A model generated the notes under the pieces. It made no database searches. It was not told the DNA's origin and saw only the letters and a program-made list of their open reading frames with translations. A DNA stretch of 64,000 nucleotides from JAJYVT01 sp035534455 (GTDB lineage Bacteria; Actinomycetota; Acidimicrobiia; Acidimicrobiales; RAAP-2), in NCBI GenBank assembly GCA_035534455.1, contig DATLRV010000007.1:62001-126000 (forward strand), read 5' to 3'. The translations under genes and the position numbers were made by a program. Each line of letters starts with the position of its first letter. The first letter of the stretch is position 1. Shown one piece after another: positions 31,377 to 40,536 of the stretch.

Positions 31377-32131
31377 TTCGAGGGCCTACCCAACAGGCGG
31401 TGCACCCAGAGATCGACGGCGATGTTGACGGAGTTCACGGAGCGCTGGCCTTTGGCGAGCGAGTATCGCGTGTAGTCGATCGTCACGGGATGCTCGGCGT
31501 ACCGCAGACCGCTCGAGCGGACGGCCCGCAGCAGCTCGCTCGCGTAGGTCATGTCGCACGTCTCGAGGTCCACTTGGCTCGCGAACCTTCGGGTGAACGC
31601 GCGGAGCCCGTTGTGCGCGTCAGTCAGCGACACGCCCGACGACACGCGCTCGAACAGGCGGCCAGCACGAAGCACCGCCCGCCTCGTCGCCGGCATGCCC
31701 GGCGCAGCGCCGAGGAACCTCGAGCCGATCAGGACGTCGACGTCGTCGTGCCGGAGCCGTGCGACCATCGCGGCGGCGTCGCGGACACGGTGCTGACCGT
31801 CGGCGTCGAAGCAGACGAAGTACTTCGCGGCCTGATCGATGAGGCCGAAGCGCAGCCCCGTCTGCAGCGCTGCCCCGGCACCGAGGTTCACGGCGTGCCG
31901 CACCACCCTCGCGCCCGACTTGCGGAGCTCGTTCGCCGAGCCGTCGGTGCTGCCGTCGTCGACCCCGACCACGTTGGGGAACCACCTGACGAGCTCGCGG
32001 ACCACGGCCCCCGCCACCGGAGCTTCGTTGAAGCACCTGACGATGACCCAGGTGTCCTCGTTCAGTGCAGCGACGTCGGGAGGCGGGGGCGAGCCGGCGT
32101 CGACCCCTGCGACGGCCATGAGCTCGCTCAC
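31373..32131 (-). CDS. Family 2 glycosyltransferase (polyprenyl-phosphate sugar transferase-like)
   Basis: 252 residues, single GT-A domain without C-terminal membrane helices. Motifs: WVIVRCFNEAP at the start, VGVDDGSTDGSANEL (nucleotide-sugar binding), FDADGQHR (metal-binding DXD equivalent) and GLRAFTRRF. Most like dolichol-phosphate mannosyl/glucosyltransferases. GTG at 32131 is 6 nt after a minus-strand TACGCT box; the ATG 15 bases into the gene is an alternative. Confidence 0.88.
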   Translation of the reverse strand: MSELMAVAGVDAGSPPPPDVAALNEDTWVIVRCFNEAPVAGAVVRELVRWFPNVVGVDDGSTDGSANELRKSGARVVRHAVNLGAGAALQTGLRFGLIDQAAKYFVCFDADGQHRVRDAAAMVARLRHDDVDVLIGSRFLGAAPGMPATRRAVLRAGRLFERVSSGVSLTDAHNGLRAFTRRFASQVDLETCDMTYASELLRAVRSSGLRYAEHPVTIDYTRYSLAKGQRSVNSVNIAVDLWVHRLLGRPSK

Positions 32132-32295
32132 CACACAAGCGTAGACCCACCGGTGGCGACGACATGGGCCGTCCGGCGACGGGGCGCTCGACGACGCCAC
32201 GGGCCTCGGGCCGGGGCGCAATTCCGGTGTCGATCCCGGCGGGGCCGAGGCCCGTCACCGACGCGCGACGCCGCCCGCGCCATCATGGCCGTGCC

Positions 32296-34797
32296 ATGGG
32301 CACGATGACCGGCACGGTGCGTTGGTCCCGCATGCGGCGGCATCCCCACGCGGGCGCCTTCTGCCTCTTCGCCCTCGTCATCGGAGGGGTCTACTGGCCC
32401 GTGCTCGACGGCACGCGGTCCCTCATCACGAACGGTCCCGTCACGCGTCCCCTGTTCGTGATCGACAGCCTCGGCGGAGGTGCCATCAGCGCCCCGCTGA
32501 CACATCTTGCGGCGGCCTCCTGGAGCCACCTGCGGCTTCCGGTCGTCGATCCCTTCCAGGGCTTCGGCATCCCGTTGCTGGCGGACCAGGGCGTTCCGGT
32601 CTACCCCCCGCAGGTCATCGCGCACCTTCTCTTCCCCGGCAACTACTCGATCTGGCACGTGGTCAACCTCGTCCTGCTGGCCTTTGGCGTCTACCTCCTC
32701 GCCCGTGCGTTCGGGCAACGGTTCTTCGGGGGGATGGCGGCGGGCGTCCTCGCCGCGCTGGCGGGAGCCGTGCCGCCGAACATCAACACGTCGGTGCCGA
32801 ACCCGCTCGCGGTGCTGCCCTTCGTCCTCGTCGCCGTCCGGTACGCCGTCGATCCGGCGTCGACCCATCGACGGGCGGCGACGCTCGGGATCGCGACCTC
32901 GGTCGGGTTCCTCTGCCTCTCGGGTTTCCAGGAGCTCCTGCCCCTCATGGCGGTCGTGATCGTCGTCTACACCGTCGCGCTGATCGTCCACTACCGCACG
33001 TGGCGGGTGGGTCCGCTCCTCGTGGTCCGCAGCGCCGCGTCGGCCGCCGCCGGCGTGGTGGTCGGCAGCATCGGCATCATTCCCACGCTCTCGGTCGTGG
33101 CTGGCGGCACAGGCGTCAACGGCTCCGGATCCCACCTGACCCACTCTCCGGTGTACTGGCTCTCCATCTTCACGTTCCCGACGATCACGGGGGGCGCCAT
33201 GAACCAGGCGCCCCAGTCCCTGGGCAACAACGTGAACGCCGTCGGCACTCCTCTTCTCGTGCTCGTCGTCGTCCTGGCGCTCATGCTCGCGCTCCGTCCG
33301 GCGGGCGCGGGGACCCGGTGGTTCGTGTTTCCGAGCGTGGTGCTGGTCGTCCTCGGTGTGCTTGCGTACGCGGACATCGGACACGTCCTCCAACTGATGG
33401 ACGTCCCGATGTTCGACAGGATCGCCTCGAACCGCTTCCTCCAGTTCGGGTGGTGGGTCCCGCTCTGCCTGCTGCTCGGCACGGTCATCAGCGATGTCCG
33501 CATGCTCCGGTGGAAGGACCTGCTGGTTGCCCTCGTCGCTGCCGGTGCCTTCGACGGGTACGTGTACGAACGCTTCCGAGAAGCCCTCGTTGCGGGCCAC
33601 GTGGCGAGCGACCCGAGTGTGGCCCGTGCGCCGCTGGTGGCCGCTGTCGTCGTCGTCTTGTTCGTCGCAGGGATCGTCTCGCTCCGGTGGATCGGCGGCG
33701 CGGTGGCCGCGCCGCTCATGGCGGCCATCGTGCTGGCAAGCTGCGTCTACGACGTGCCGACCAACTTCGCGCCCGCACGAGACGGAGGCGCCTTGGCCTC
33801 CGTGAAGGTGCTCGGCAGCACGGAGCCCGGGGGGGACCAACTCGATTTCTTCGGCATCCGGCAGTTGCCTACGCAGCAGTACTCGGTCCAGCTGTGGGGG
33901 CCGCTGATCCCGAATGCCTACCGTGTCGCATTGAGCAGGCTCTTCTCCGCGACACAGACGGATGGATTCGGCCCGCTCTACGTGGTCGCCCCGACGCTCG
34001 GACTCCTCACGTTGACCCGCCGTGCCGTCTCGGCGCTCCGATCGATGGGTGTCGACCTTCTCGTACTCGCCAATCCGCTCTCTGGTGTCGGCTTCACGTC
34101 GATCCGTGCCTGTGGCCACGGTCACGCACACGGGAGCGACCCGCTCTGCTTCTTGGGCGAGGAGCCCAGCCGCACCGTCACGGTCGCCGGATCGCCCGCG
34201 CACCTGTACCTGTACCGCGTCCTCGGAGCGGATCCGCTCGTCCAACCGACAGCGACGCCCGTCGCGGTCCGCTCCACAAAGGCGGCGGTCCGGCAGCTCT
34301 CGGCCGTGCTCTCGCCCTCCGCGCGCGGGCTTCCGGTGGAGGCCTACGTGACGACGAGCGCATCGGACCTGCGTACCGCCCGCGACGACAGAGGGCTCAC
34401 CCGCCACGCGACGACCGAGGAGGTGTCGATCTCCTTGCACAGCGACGGGAGCGGCTTGGCCGTGCTCAAGGAGGGCTACGAGCCGGGGATGCACGCGACC
34501 GTCGACGGCCGTCGCGCCCGCGTGTTCCCGGTGGACGGCGGTTTGTGGGTCGCAGTGCACGTCGGTGCGGGCACGTCGCACGTCGTGTTGGACTACGAGA
34601 CGACCGCAGACCTCGTCGAGCTGTGGCTGGCGGTCGCCGGTCTGGCGTTGCTCGGAGCGTTGTGGGCAGGCCTCGCGGCGTCCGGGCTCCTGCGCCGGCG
34701 TTCGAGACTGCAGATCCCCTCTGCGGGGGACCGTCGGTGCGCGCCGGTGACGCGAGAGAGGTCTCGCACCTATGAGATGACGACGCCCCGCTCTTGA
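32296..34797 (+). CDS. YfhO-like multi-pass membrane protein
   Basis: 833 residues. About a dozen hydrophobic helices in the first 530 residues with a GT-C-like early loop (VDPFQGFGIPLLADQG), then a large extracytoplasmic part with a beta-sandwich pattern (YEPGMHATVDGRRARVFPVD) and a last helix (LAVAGLALLGALWAGLAA). This matches YfhO-type membrane proteins, thought to transfer sugars from a polyprenyl carrier to the outside. Its neighbours, a GT2/DUF2304 pair that would make such carriers, agree. ATG 32296; a CATCAT box lies 9 nt upstream. Confidence 0.85.
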   Translation: MGTMTGTVRWSRMRRHPHAGAFCLFALVIGGVYWPVLDGTRSLITNGPVTRPLFVIDSLGGGAISAPLTHLAAASWSHLRLPVVDPFQGFGIPLLADQGVPVYPPQVIAHLLFPGNYSIWHVVNLVLLAFGVYLLARAFGQRFFGGMAAGVLAALAGAVPPNINTSVPNPLAVLPFVLVAVRYAVDPASTHRRAATLGIATSVGFLCLSGFQELLPLMAVVIVVYTVALIVHYRTWRVGPLLVVRSAASAAAGVVVGSIGIIPTLSVVAGGTGVNGSGSHLTHSPVYWLSIFTFPTITGGAMNQAPQSLGNNVNAVGTPLLVLVVVLALMLALRPAGAGTRWFVFPSVVLVVLGVLAYADIGHVLQLMDVPMFDRIASNRFLQFGWWVPLCLLLGTVISDVRMLRWKDLLVALVAAGAFDGYVYERFREALVAGHVASDPSVARAPLVAAVVVVLFVAGIVSLRWIGGAVAAPLMAAIVLASCVYDVPTNFAPARDGGALASVKVLGSTEPGGDQLDFFGIRQLPTQQYSVQLWGPLIPNAYRVALSRLFSATQTDGFGPLYVVAPTLGLLTLTRRAVSALRSMGVDLLVLANPLSGVGFTSIRACGHGHAHGSDPLCFLGEEPSRTVTVAGSPAHLYLYRVLGADPLVQPTATPVAVRSTKAAVRQLSAVLSPSARGLPVEAYVTTSASDLRTARDDRGLTRHATTEEVSISLHSDGSGLAVLKEGYEPGMHATVDGRRARVFPVDGGLWVAVHVGAGTSHVVLDYETTADLVELWLAVAGLALLGALWAGLAASGLLRRRSRLQIPSAGDRRCAPVTRERSRTYEMTTPRS

Positions 34798-34868
34798 CTC
34801 GCCGCATGCACCAGGCCGTACGCACGTCGCCGTCTTGCACGCGCCGTTCGCGGTAGACCTGGGTGGTC

Positions 34869-35798
34869 ATGCGCCTCGGGATCTCCATAGGAACCTCCTT
34901 CTCCACCGACGGGCCGGACGGCCAGCGCCTCGGCCCTCGGGCCGTGCTCGCCCAGGCGCGCGCCGCGATCGGGGCGGACCTCGACAGCCTGACGGTCGGG
35001 GACCACCACGCGACCGGCCCCTCCGGTTACGTGCAGAACGTGCCGATCATCGGCCGGATCCTTGCGGAGTGGGCGGGTCGACAGATCGGCTGCCTCTTCC
35101 TGGTGCCCCTTTGGCATCCGGTGCTCATGGCAGAGCAGATCGGCACGCTCGCGGCCATGGCCGACGGGAGGTTCATCGTGCAGGCCGGCCTCGGCTCCGG
35201 TCACGCGCCGTTCGCGGCAATGGGTGTGGACCTGGGCCGTCGGGCACCGGTGTTCGAGGAGAGCGTCAGGGTCGTCCGGGCGCTGCTCGGTGGCGAGACG
35301 GTCGACAGCCAACGGTTCGGCCTGCAAGGAGCCCGGATCGCCCCCACCCCTCCCGAGGGGGTCGAGTGGTGGATCTGCGGAGGGGTCCCCAGGGCCATCG
35401 ACCGGGCCGCGAGGCTCGGCGACTGCTGGTACGCCAACGCAGATCTCACGCCGACATCTGCTGCGCGCGCGATCTCCCTCTACCGGGACGCGTGTGCCAC
35501 GCACGGGAAGGAGCCGGTGCGAGTGCCGATCCGCAAGGACGTGTTGATCCGGGAGCGCCGCTCCGAGGCGGAACGAGTCGGGGACGCACTCGTCGCAGCC
35601 GGGTACCGCGGCTTTGATCGCGCGGCGGTTGCCTACGGGGATCCTGCGAGTGTCGCCGAGTCGCTGGCGGTGTACGGCGACCTCGGCTTCACCGACGTCA
35701 TCATCCGTGCGATGTCCCCACTTCCCCCCGAGCTCGGCCCGGACGCCGCAGCTCGGACCGTCGAGCTCGCAGGCGAAGTCCGGGCCCTGCTCGCGTGA
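34869..35798 (+). CDS. LLM-class (luciferase-like) flavin-dependent oxidoreductase
   Basis: 309 residues, TIM-barrel of the bacterial luciferase superfamily: MRLGISIGTSF start, LTVGDHHATGPSGYVQNVPI, MAEQIGTLAAMADGRFIVQAG, then GLGSGHAPFAAMGV. Members use FMN or, often in actinobacteria, F420. ATG 34869; a GTG two codons upstream is possible. Substrate unknown. 70 bp after the YfhO-like gene. Confidence 0.85.
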   Translation: MRLGISIGTSFSTDGPDGQRLGPRAVLAQARAAIGADLDSLTVGDHHATGPSGYVQNVPIIGRILAEWAGRQIGCLFLVPLWHPVLMAEQIGTLAAMADGRFIVQAGLGSGHAPFAAMGVDLGRRAPVFEESVRVVRALLGGETVDSQRFGLQGARIAPTPPEGVEWWICGGVPRAIDRAARLGDCWYANADLTPTSAARAISLYRDACATHGKEPVRVPIRKDVLIRERRSEAERVGDALVAAGYRGFDRAAVAYGDPASVAESLAVYGDLGFTDVIIRAMSPLPPELGPDAAARTVELAGEVRALLA

Positions 35799-35942
35799 TC
35801 CTCCCAATGGACTCGGTGCAGGCCTCGCGCCTCCCCCAGCTTGCGCGGCGCGTGTGCGCCGAACGCTCCTGGGTCCCCGTGCGCGTCGGCCGGCAGCGTC
35901 GAAGCGCACCGCGGTGCACCCTCGTGCACCCGGCCGAGCCCG

Positions 35943-35948
35943 TACGAT
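35943..35948 (+). promoter_or_regulatory. -10 box (TACGAT) of the GT1 gene
   Basis: TACGAT ends 9 nt before the GTG at 35958. Confidence 0.55.
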
Positions 35949-35957
35949 TGGCACCCT

Positions 35958-37097
35958 GTGAAGGTCCTGTGCGTCGCGGTCCCCGCCGCCGGTCACGTGA
36001 ATCCCCTGCTGCCGCTCGTCGGGGCGCTCGTCGCGCAGGGCCATGACGTCCGGGTCGCCACCGGAGAGGACCCCGGCGGCGTCATCGCACGGAGCGGGGC
36101 CACCTTCGTGCGGGCTGGTCGGACCGAGATGGAGTGGTTCGAGGTGCTGCGCTCGCGCGTCCGGGGCGTCCCGGGGGACGGGCTCGCTCCCGAACGGATC
36201 AACCACTACTTCGTCCCCCGGCTCTTCGCGGACATCGGGGCAGCCGACATGATCGACGACGTCGTGGAGATCGGGGGGAGCTTCGCTCCGGACCTCGTGC
36301 TCTTCGAGGCATACGCCTTCGCCGGTCCGCTCGCCGCCAGGGTTCTCGGCGTCCCTGTCGTCCATCACCTCATCAGCCCGATGATGCCGCACGAAGTGTG
36401 CGATCTCGCGAACGACGCGATCTCTCCGCTGTGGCGCTCCTTCGGTCATACGCCGCCGGGATGGGCGGGGGTGTACGAAGGGCTCACGATCGAGGTCAGT
36501 CCGCCTTCGCTGGAGCGACAGTCGGTGCCCACCGGGGAGTCGATCCAGCTCCGGCCGTCGCCTCGGCCGATCCGCCCCGCCGTCCCGTCGGCACCGCCCG
36601 TTGTGTACGTCACTCTCGGGACGTTCTTCGTCAACCCCGCCGTGTTCCGCACCGTCCTGGACGGCCTGGACGGCGAGGACCTCGAGATCGTGGTCACCGT
36701 CGGCGCCGTCAACGACCCGTCCTCGGTCGGACCCGTGAAGCCGAACGTCCGGGTCGAGCGTTACCTGCCCCAGGTTGAGCTGTTGCCGCGCTGCTCGGCG
36801 GTGGTGCACCACGGCGGGTCGGGGACGATGTTCGGGGCACTCACCCACGGGCTCCCGCAGGTCGTCGTTCCCCAGGGCGCGGACAACTTCTTGAACGCGG
36901 AGCTCGTCGGGAATTGCGGTGCCGGTCTGTCGATCTTGCCCGACTCGCTCGATCCGGCGGAGGTGCGCCGCAGCGTGCGCGCGGTCCTCGACGAGCCTTC
37001 GTACGCGACGAGCGCCAAGAAGCTCGGGGCCGAAGTCGCCTCGATGGCAGACGCCGATCGCGTGGCCGCTGACCTCGCCGCGCGGTTCTCGACCTGA
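35958..37097 (+). CDS. UDP-glycosyltransferase-like protein (GT1)
   Basis: 379 residues, GT-B fold. N-terminal GHVNPLLPLVGALVAQGHDV and the C-terminal donor-binding signature (VVHHGGSGTMFGALTHGLPQ, then PQGADNFLNAELV) match the macrolide/rhamnosyl-type glycosyltransferases. It would glycosylate a small hydrophobic acceptor, perhaps a lipid or polyketide. GTG start at 35958, in front of the first beta strand, fixed also by the TACGAT box. Confidence 0.92.
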   Translation: MKVLCVAVPAAGHVNPLLPLVGALVAQGHDVRVATGEDPGGVIARSGATFVRAGRTEMEWFEVLRSRVRGVPGDGLAPERINHYFVPRLFADIGAADMIDDVVEIGGSFAPDLVLFEAYAFAGPLAARVLGVPVVHHLISPMMPHEVCDLANDAISPLWRSFGHTPPGWAGVYEGLTIEVSPPSLERQSVPTGESIQLRPSPRPIRPAVPSAPPVVYVTLGTFFVNPAVFRTVLDGLDGEDLEIVVTVGAVNDPSSVGPVKPNVRVERYLPQVELLPRCSAVVHHGGSGTMFGALTHGLPQVVVPQGADNFLNAELVGNCGAGLSILPDSLDPAEVRRSVRAVLDEPSYATSAKKLGAEVASMADADRVAADLAARFST

Positions 37098-37109
37098 GGT
37101 CGGCTCCGC

Positions 37110-37272
37110 GTCACCGCGATGTGCGCGCGGTGCAACGGGTCGCTCCGGAACGGCGCCGCGTACTCCAAGGCGTAGGCGACATCGGACATCTGCACCGCCG
37201 GTGTGGCGTGGTCGAAGTCGACGAGGCCGACGACGCCTGAAGCGGCGAAGGGGCGATCCGGAGGGATCAGCC
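37110..37272 (-). pseudogene. Remnant of an aminoglycoside-phosphotransferase-like kinase
   Basis: About 50 codons of the C-terminal half survive: GVVGLVDFDHATPAVQMSDV then AYALEYAAPFRSD match the metal-binding Asp region and following helix of APH-family kinases. The nucleotide-binding lobe and the catalytic HGD motif are absent and the frame runs on antisense to the glycosyltransferase gene. No start codon in a sensible place. Confidence 0.6.
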
Positions 37273-37818
37273 GCTGCTCGGCGCGGCGGCCGGCTGGACC
37301 CGGGCGCTCATGGGAATCCCGCCGGGAAGGCGCACGCCCTTGGCCGCGAGCACCGCGGTTCGGCCGAGCACCTCGGCAAGCGCCATGAGCACCAGGCAGT
37401 CCACCCATGCCGCGCCGGCGGTGATGCCGTTCGCCGCGCTGAAGCCGCCGACCGTCGCCGCCCCGCCGCCGTGCTCGACCCAGATCTGGAAGAACAGCCG
37501 CCCGCACATCCCGAACAACCAGAACGACGCGGCGAGGGCGCCCGCCTTCGCCACCGGGATGCCGTCGCGCCGCGCCTCGACCGTGGTCGTCAGACCGCAT
37601 GCGATGCCCAGCACGCCGCCGAGCAGCGCACCGGCGACCTCCATGGGGACGTCGTTGCCGGCCGTCGGGAAGGTCTTGAGGTAGTCGATCGCGAAGTAGG
37701 CGACGATGGCGACCGGGAGGAGGAGTTGCCGGATCGACAGCGTGCGTCCGCGGATCTGGAAGACCACGACCAGGACGAGGAGTGCGTCCAGGGCATAGTT
37801 GACGACATCGCTCCCCAC
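37267..37818 (-). CDS. Multi-pass membrane protein of unknown function
   Basis: 183 residues with about five hydrophobic segments: ALDALLVLVVVFQI, LLLPVAIVAYFAIDYL, VAGALLGGVLGIACGL, AGALAASFWLFGMCGRLFF and WVDCLVLMALAEVLG. No signature I can assign; DUF1453/CcdC-like proteins have a similar layout. GTG start at 37818. Its end touches the APH remnant. Confidence 0.7.
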   Translation of the reverse strand: MGSDVVNYALDALLVLVVVFQIRGRTLSIRQLLLPVAIVAYFAIDYLKTFPTAGNDVPMEVAGALLGGVLGIACGLTTTVEARRDGIPVAKAGALAASFWLFGMCGRLFFQIWVEHGGGAATVGGFSAANGITAGAAWVDCLVLMALAEVLGRTAVLAAKGVRLPGGIPMSARVQPAAAPSSG

Positions 37819-37862
37819 TCCCCGCGATCATCGCGCAGGACGGCGCGTCGCGCGATGCCCTG

Positions 37863-38063
37863 CTACGGGGCGGAGACCCCGGCGACGAAGCACCACCGGC
37901 CTCCCGCGTACGCTCGGCCCACGTGGGCGTACTGCGTGTACGTGTGCCCGGCGGGAAGGACGGCATTGCCGCTCGACACCCGGAACGTCACGCGGTTCAG
38001 CCGGAGCGGGTGGTACGACGGCGCGTCGATGCTCGGGGACGCGGGCACCGCGATGGTCCGCAC
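37863..38063 (-). CDS. Possible 66-residue protein
   Basis: A minus-strand frame whose codons nearly all end in G or C, with product running from MRTIAVPASP to WCFVAGVSAP. The second half (VTFRVSSGNAVLPAGHTYTQ) looks like beta-strands. GTG start without clear ribosome binding site. It is the only candidate in the 316-bp interval 37819-38134 and might be a decayed gene end. No family recognised. Confidence 0.35.
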   Translation of the reverse strand: MRTIAVPASPSIDAPSYHPLRLNRVTFRVSSGNAVLPAGHTYTQYAHVGRAYAGGRWCFVAGVSAP

Positions 38064-38134
38064 CGACAGGACGCGCGCTTGGAAGGGACGATGCCCGGAC
38101 GGTTCCCCAATCCGGCCATGGCATTCTTTCGGGG

Positions 38135-38575
38135 GTGGAGCCCGGCGACGCTGCGTGTCTCGTTTGTCGACAGCACCACGGCGAGGTGCCCGTGCCCGGC
38201 GGGCTCCGACGTGCCGGCCGGGGTGCGGTGACGTTCCACGTCCCGCCGAGCGGCGACGGCCTGACGTACGAGGGGCATCTCCTCGTCACCTCCGCTCGCC
38301 ACGTCCCGGATTTTGCGGGGCTCCGCCCGTCGGAGGCGGCCACCATCGGCAAGGAGATGGCGCGTTGGAGCGCGGCGCTGAAGTCGGCGGGGGCGCTGCG
38401 CGTCTACACGGCGACGATCGGGCACGCGTGCGACCATCTCCATGTCCACCTCCTCCCGCGCTGGCCCGGGACCCCCGACGAGGTGCCGTGGCACTCGGTC
38501 GACGACTGGCCGGGAGCTCGTCGGCTCCCCTTCGACGCCGCCGCGCGCGTCTTCGAGTTGCTCTCCTTGGGCTGA
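38135..38575 (+). CDS. HIT-family protein
   Basis: 146 residues. Histidine triad HLHVHLL near residue 105 with preceding TATIGHACD, and an N-terminal CLVCRQHHGEVPVP zinc-like site. HIT proteins hydrolyse or transfer nucleoside monophosphates. GTG 38135 after a G-rich stretch. Confidence 0.85.
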   Translation: MEPGDAACLVCRQHHGEVPVPGGLRRAGRGAVTFHVPPSGDGLTYEGHLLVTSARHVPDFAGLRPSEAATIGKEMARWSAALKSAGALRVYTATIGHACDHLHVHLLPRWPGTPDEVPWHSVDDWPGARRLPFDAAARVFELLSLG

Positions 38576-38622
38576 CGGTGGTGGGCGCAGCGCCACGCGA
38601 CGGCTCCGCGCGCGGAGAAGCG

Positions 38623-39351
38623 CTACCAGCTCGACGCCGACCGGAGGTTCTCGCCGAGCACGGCGTCCACCACGTCACCGAGGCGTCGAGCATGGGCGTG
38701 CGGGCCGTGGCAGCCCGTCATCGCCGTGAGGTGCACTGGCCGGAGTCCTGCGGCGGTCGAGCCGTTCACGTCGAAATGCACCGAGTCGCCGACGTAGATG
38801 CACCGGTCCGGCGCGACATCCAAGGCCTGGAGCGCCACCGAGAAGATCGCCGGATCGGGCTTTTCGATCCCCACCAGCCAGGAGTCGACGACCACGGCCA
38901 CGTCGGGAACGTCAGACCCCGCGGCGTCTCCTGCGACTGCGCAGATGCCGTGTGCCAAGAGCTCCGCTTCGACCGAGCCGTCGGCATTGGAGACCACCGC
39001 CAGGGCGATGCCGGCGCGACGGAGCCGGCGGAGCTCGCCGCATCCTCCGGCGACGGGGGCCCATGGCTGCTGGTAGGCGGCCCCGAGTGCCGTCGAGGCC
39101 TCCTCGAGGTGGGCTTCGGGGATGCCGAAGCGCCGGACGATCGCGCGGTTGGCCGCCGCGAAGTCGGCCGCCCCGAGCTCGTCGACGACGGCCATGCCCG
39201 CGTAGTGGGCGCTTGCGCATTCCTGGTCGCTCGGGCTGACACCAAAGGGCGCCAGACACCCCCGGATCGCGGCCGGATCGGGCAGGAGGAGCACTCCTCC
39301 GACGTCCAGGACGACGGCCTCGATGCCGGACACGGTCAGCTCCCGAGGCAT
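38623..39351 (-). CDS. HAD-superfamily hydrolase
   Basis: 242 residues. HAD motif I VVLDVGGVLLLPD (first Asp nucleophile; the second Asp is Gly, typical of some haloacid-dehalogenase-like proteins), motif II VVSNADG, motif III Lys in GIEKPDPAIFSVAL, motif IV IYVGDSVHFDVNG. A small-molecule phosphatase or dehalogenase. Its ATG overlaps the stop of the DinB-family gene (TGATG), so translation is coupled. Confidence 0.88.
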   Translation of the reverse strand: MPRELTVSGIEAVVLDVGGVLLLPDPAAIRGCLAPFGVSPSDQECASAHYAGMAVVDELGAADFAAANRAIVRRFGIPEAHLEEASTALGAAYQQPWAPVAGGCGELRRLRRAGIALAVVSNADGSVEAELLAHGICAVAGDAAGSDVPDVAVVVDSWLVGIEKPDPAIFSVALQALDVAPDRCIYVGDSVHFDVNGSTAAGLRPVHLTAMTGCHGPHAHARRLGDVVDAVLGENLRSASSW

Positions 39352-39929
39352 CAGGAGAACCCCGACGGCCGCCAGTCCGGGGGCGGGTCCTCTCCGACGC
39401 GTCCGTCGACGGCCTCCCTGAGGAGGTCGGCGTGTCCGGTGTGCCTCCCGTACTCCTCGATGAGGTCGCACACGAGGCGGCGAAGGTTCGCGTGGTCGTC
39501 GCCGACGCCGACGTCGACGGACTGGTCGAGCCCTCCGGAACCGAGCGCTGCAGCGAGCCGCGCGCGGGAGCGGGCCACCGCCCCCTGCCACATCCCGTAC
39601 AAGACGTCGGGGCGGTCGTGGACGGCGGACGTGAACTCCCAGTCGTCGTCGCCCTCCCGGCCCGCGTCGTCCCAGGGGGCGCCGATCAACTCGCCCGTGA
39701 GCTTGGTCGTAAAGGTGTAGTCCTCGACCAGCGCGAGATGCTTGAGCAGCCCTCCCAGCGTGAGCGGCGACGCGCCGAGCCGCATGCTGAGCCCGGCAGC
39801 GTCGAGCCCGTCGGTCTTCCACTGGAACGTCGCCCGCTGGCGCTCGAGCGCCCCGACGAGCGCCTTTGCCTCGGACCCGGCAAGTGGGGGCTCCCAGGGC
39901 GGCGGTGCCCACGTCGGGTCGTCGGACAT
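39351..39929 (-). CDS. DinB/DUF664-family protein
   Basis: 192 residues. DinB-like four-helix bundle: LVGALERQRATFQWKTDGLD, LTLGGLLKHLALVEDYTF with the first His ligand, LVCDLIEEYGRHTGHADLLR with the last two. Members are metal-binding and include mycothiol-dependent transferases. ATG 39929 lies 6 nt after a minus-strand TACCGT box, so probably leaderless. Confidence 0.88.
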   Translation of the reverse strand: MSDDPTWAPPPWEPPLAGSEAKALVGALERQRATFQWKTDGLDAAGLSMRLGASPLTLGGLLKHLALVEDYTFTTKLTGELIGAPWDDAGREGDDDWEFTSAVHDRPDVLYGMWQGAVARSRARLAAALGSGGLDQSVDVGVGDDHANLRRLVCDLIEEYGRHTGHADLLREAVDGRVGEDPPPDWRPSGFS

Positions 39930-40062
39930 GGCGACACGGTACCGCCGCCGTGTGACCGGGTCAGGGGTCGTCGTCCACGAGGTCGTTCACACCACCACGA
40001 CCACCGACACGACGGTGCCTCGGCCGTCGGCGCCCTGTGGGATGCGGCGTCGGTGCGTCCCG

Positions 40063-40461
40063 TCAGCCGCCGGACGGCTCGGTCGGCGCGTCCCCCCGCA
40101 CGGGGCGGAGGGGCACGATCTCTGCGGCGCGACGGCGTGCCGCCCGGCGGAGGAGCCGGTGGAACAGCGTGTCGCGCGCGGCGGCCTCGGAAGAGCCCGT
40201 GACCCTGGCATGGTGACCCGGAGGCTCGCGACCGACGGTCCCGCGCGAGCGCACCACGTCTGTCAGGGCCGACGTGAGGACGCCGACGAGGGCGGTCGCG
40301 TCTTCGACCGGCAGCCGGAACGTCGAGCGGCACCTGTCGCCCTGCCAGAGACTGATCACGACGACACCCGCCCGCGCGTGCCACGACACCTCCATCTGCC
40401 GGCCGTCGTCACGCGCGTCGACGAACGAGCGGCGGTGCCCTGCCCGTCCCGGGAGCACCAT
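40063..40461 (-). CDS. Conserved actinobacterial protein of unknown function
   Basis: 132 residues. The middle, MEVSWHARAGVVVISLWQGD then CRSTFRLPVEDATALVGVLT, has the look of a small beta-sheet domain that I have seen as a conserved hypothetical in actinobacteria; the C-terminus is basic. ATG 40461 is preceded at 6 nt by CATCAT, a variant of the -10 box used here. Function unknown. Confidence 0.7.
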   Translation of the reverse strand: MVLPGRAGHRRSFVDARDDGRQMEVSWHARAGVVVISLWQGDRCRSTFRLPVEDATALVGVLTSALTDVVRSRGTVGREPPGHHARVTGSSEAAARDTLFHRLLRRAARRRAAEIVPLRPVRGDAPTEPSGG

Positions 40462-40536
40462 GACGCGATGATGCCACCTTGCGGGTCCCGTGGCCATCGG
40501 CGCCCGCACGCGTCCGCGTCGGTGGTATACGACAGG

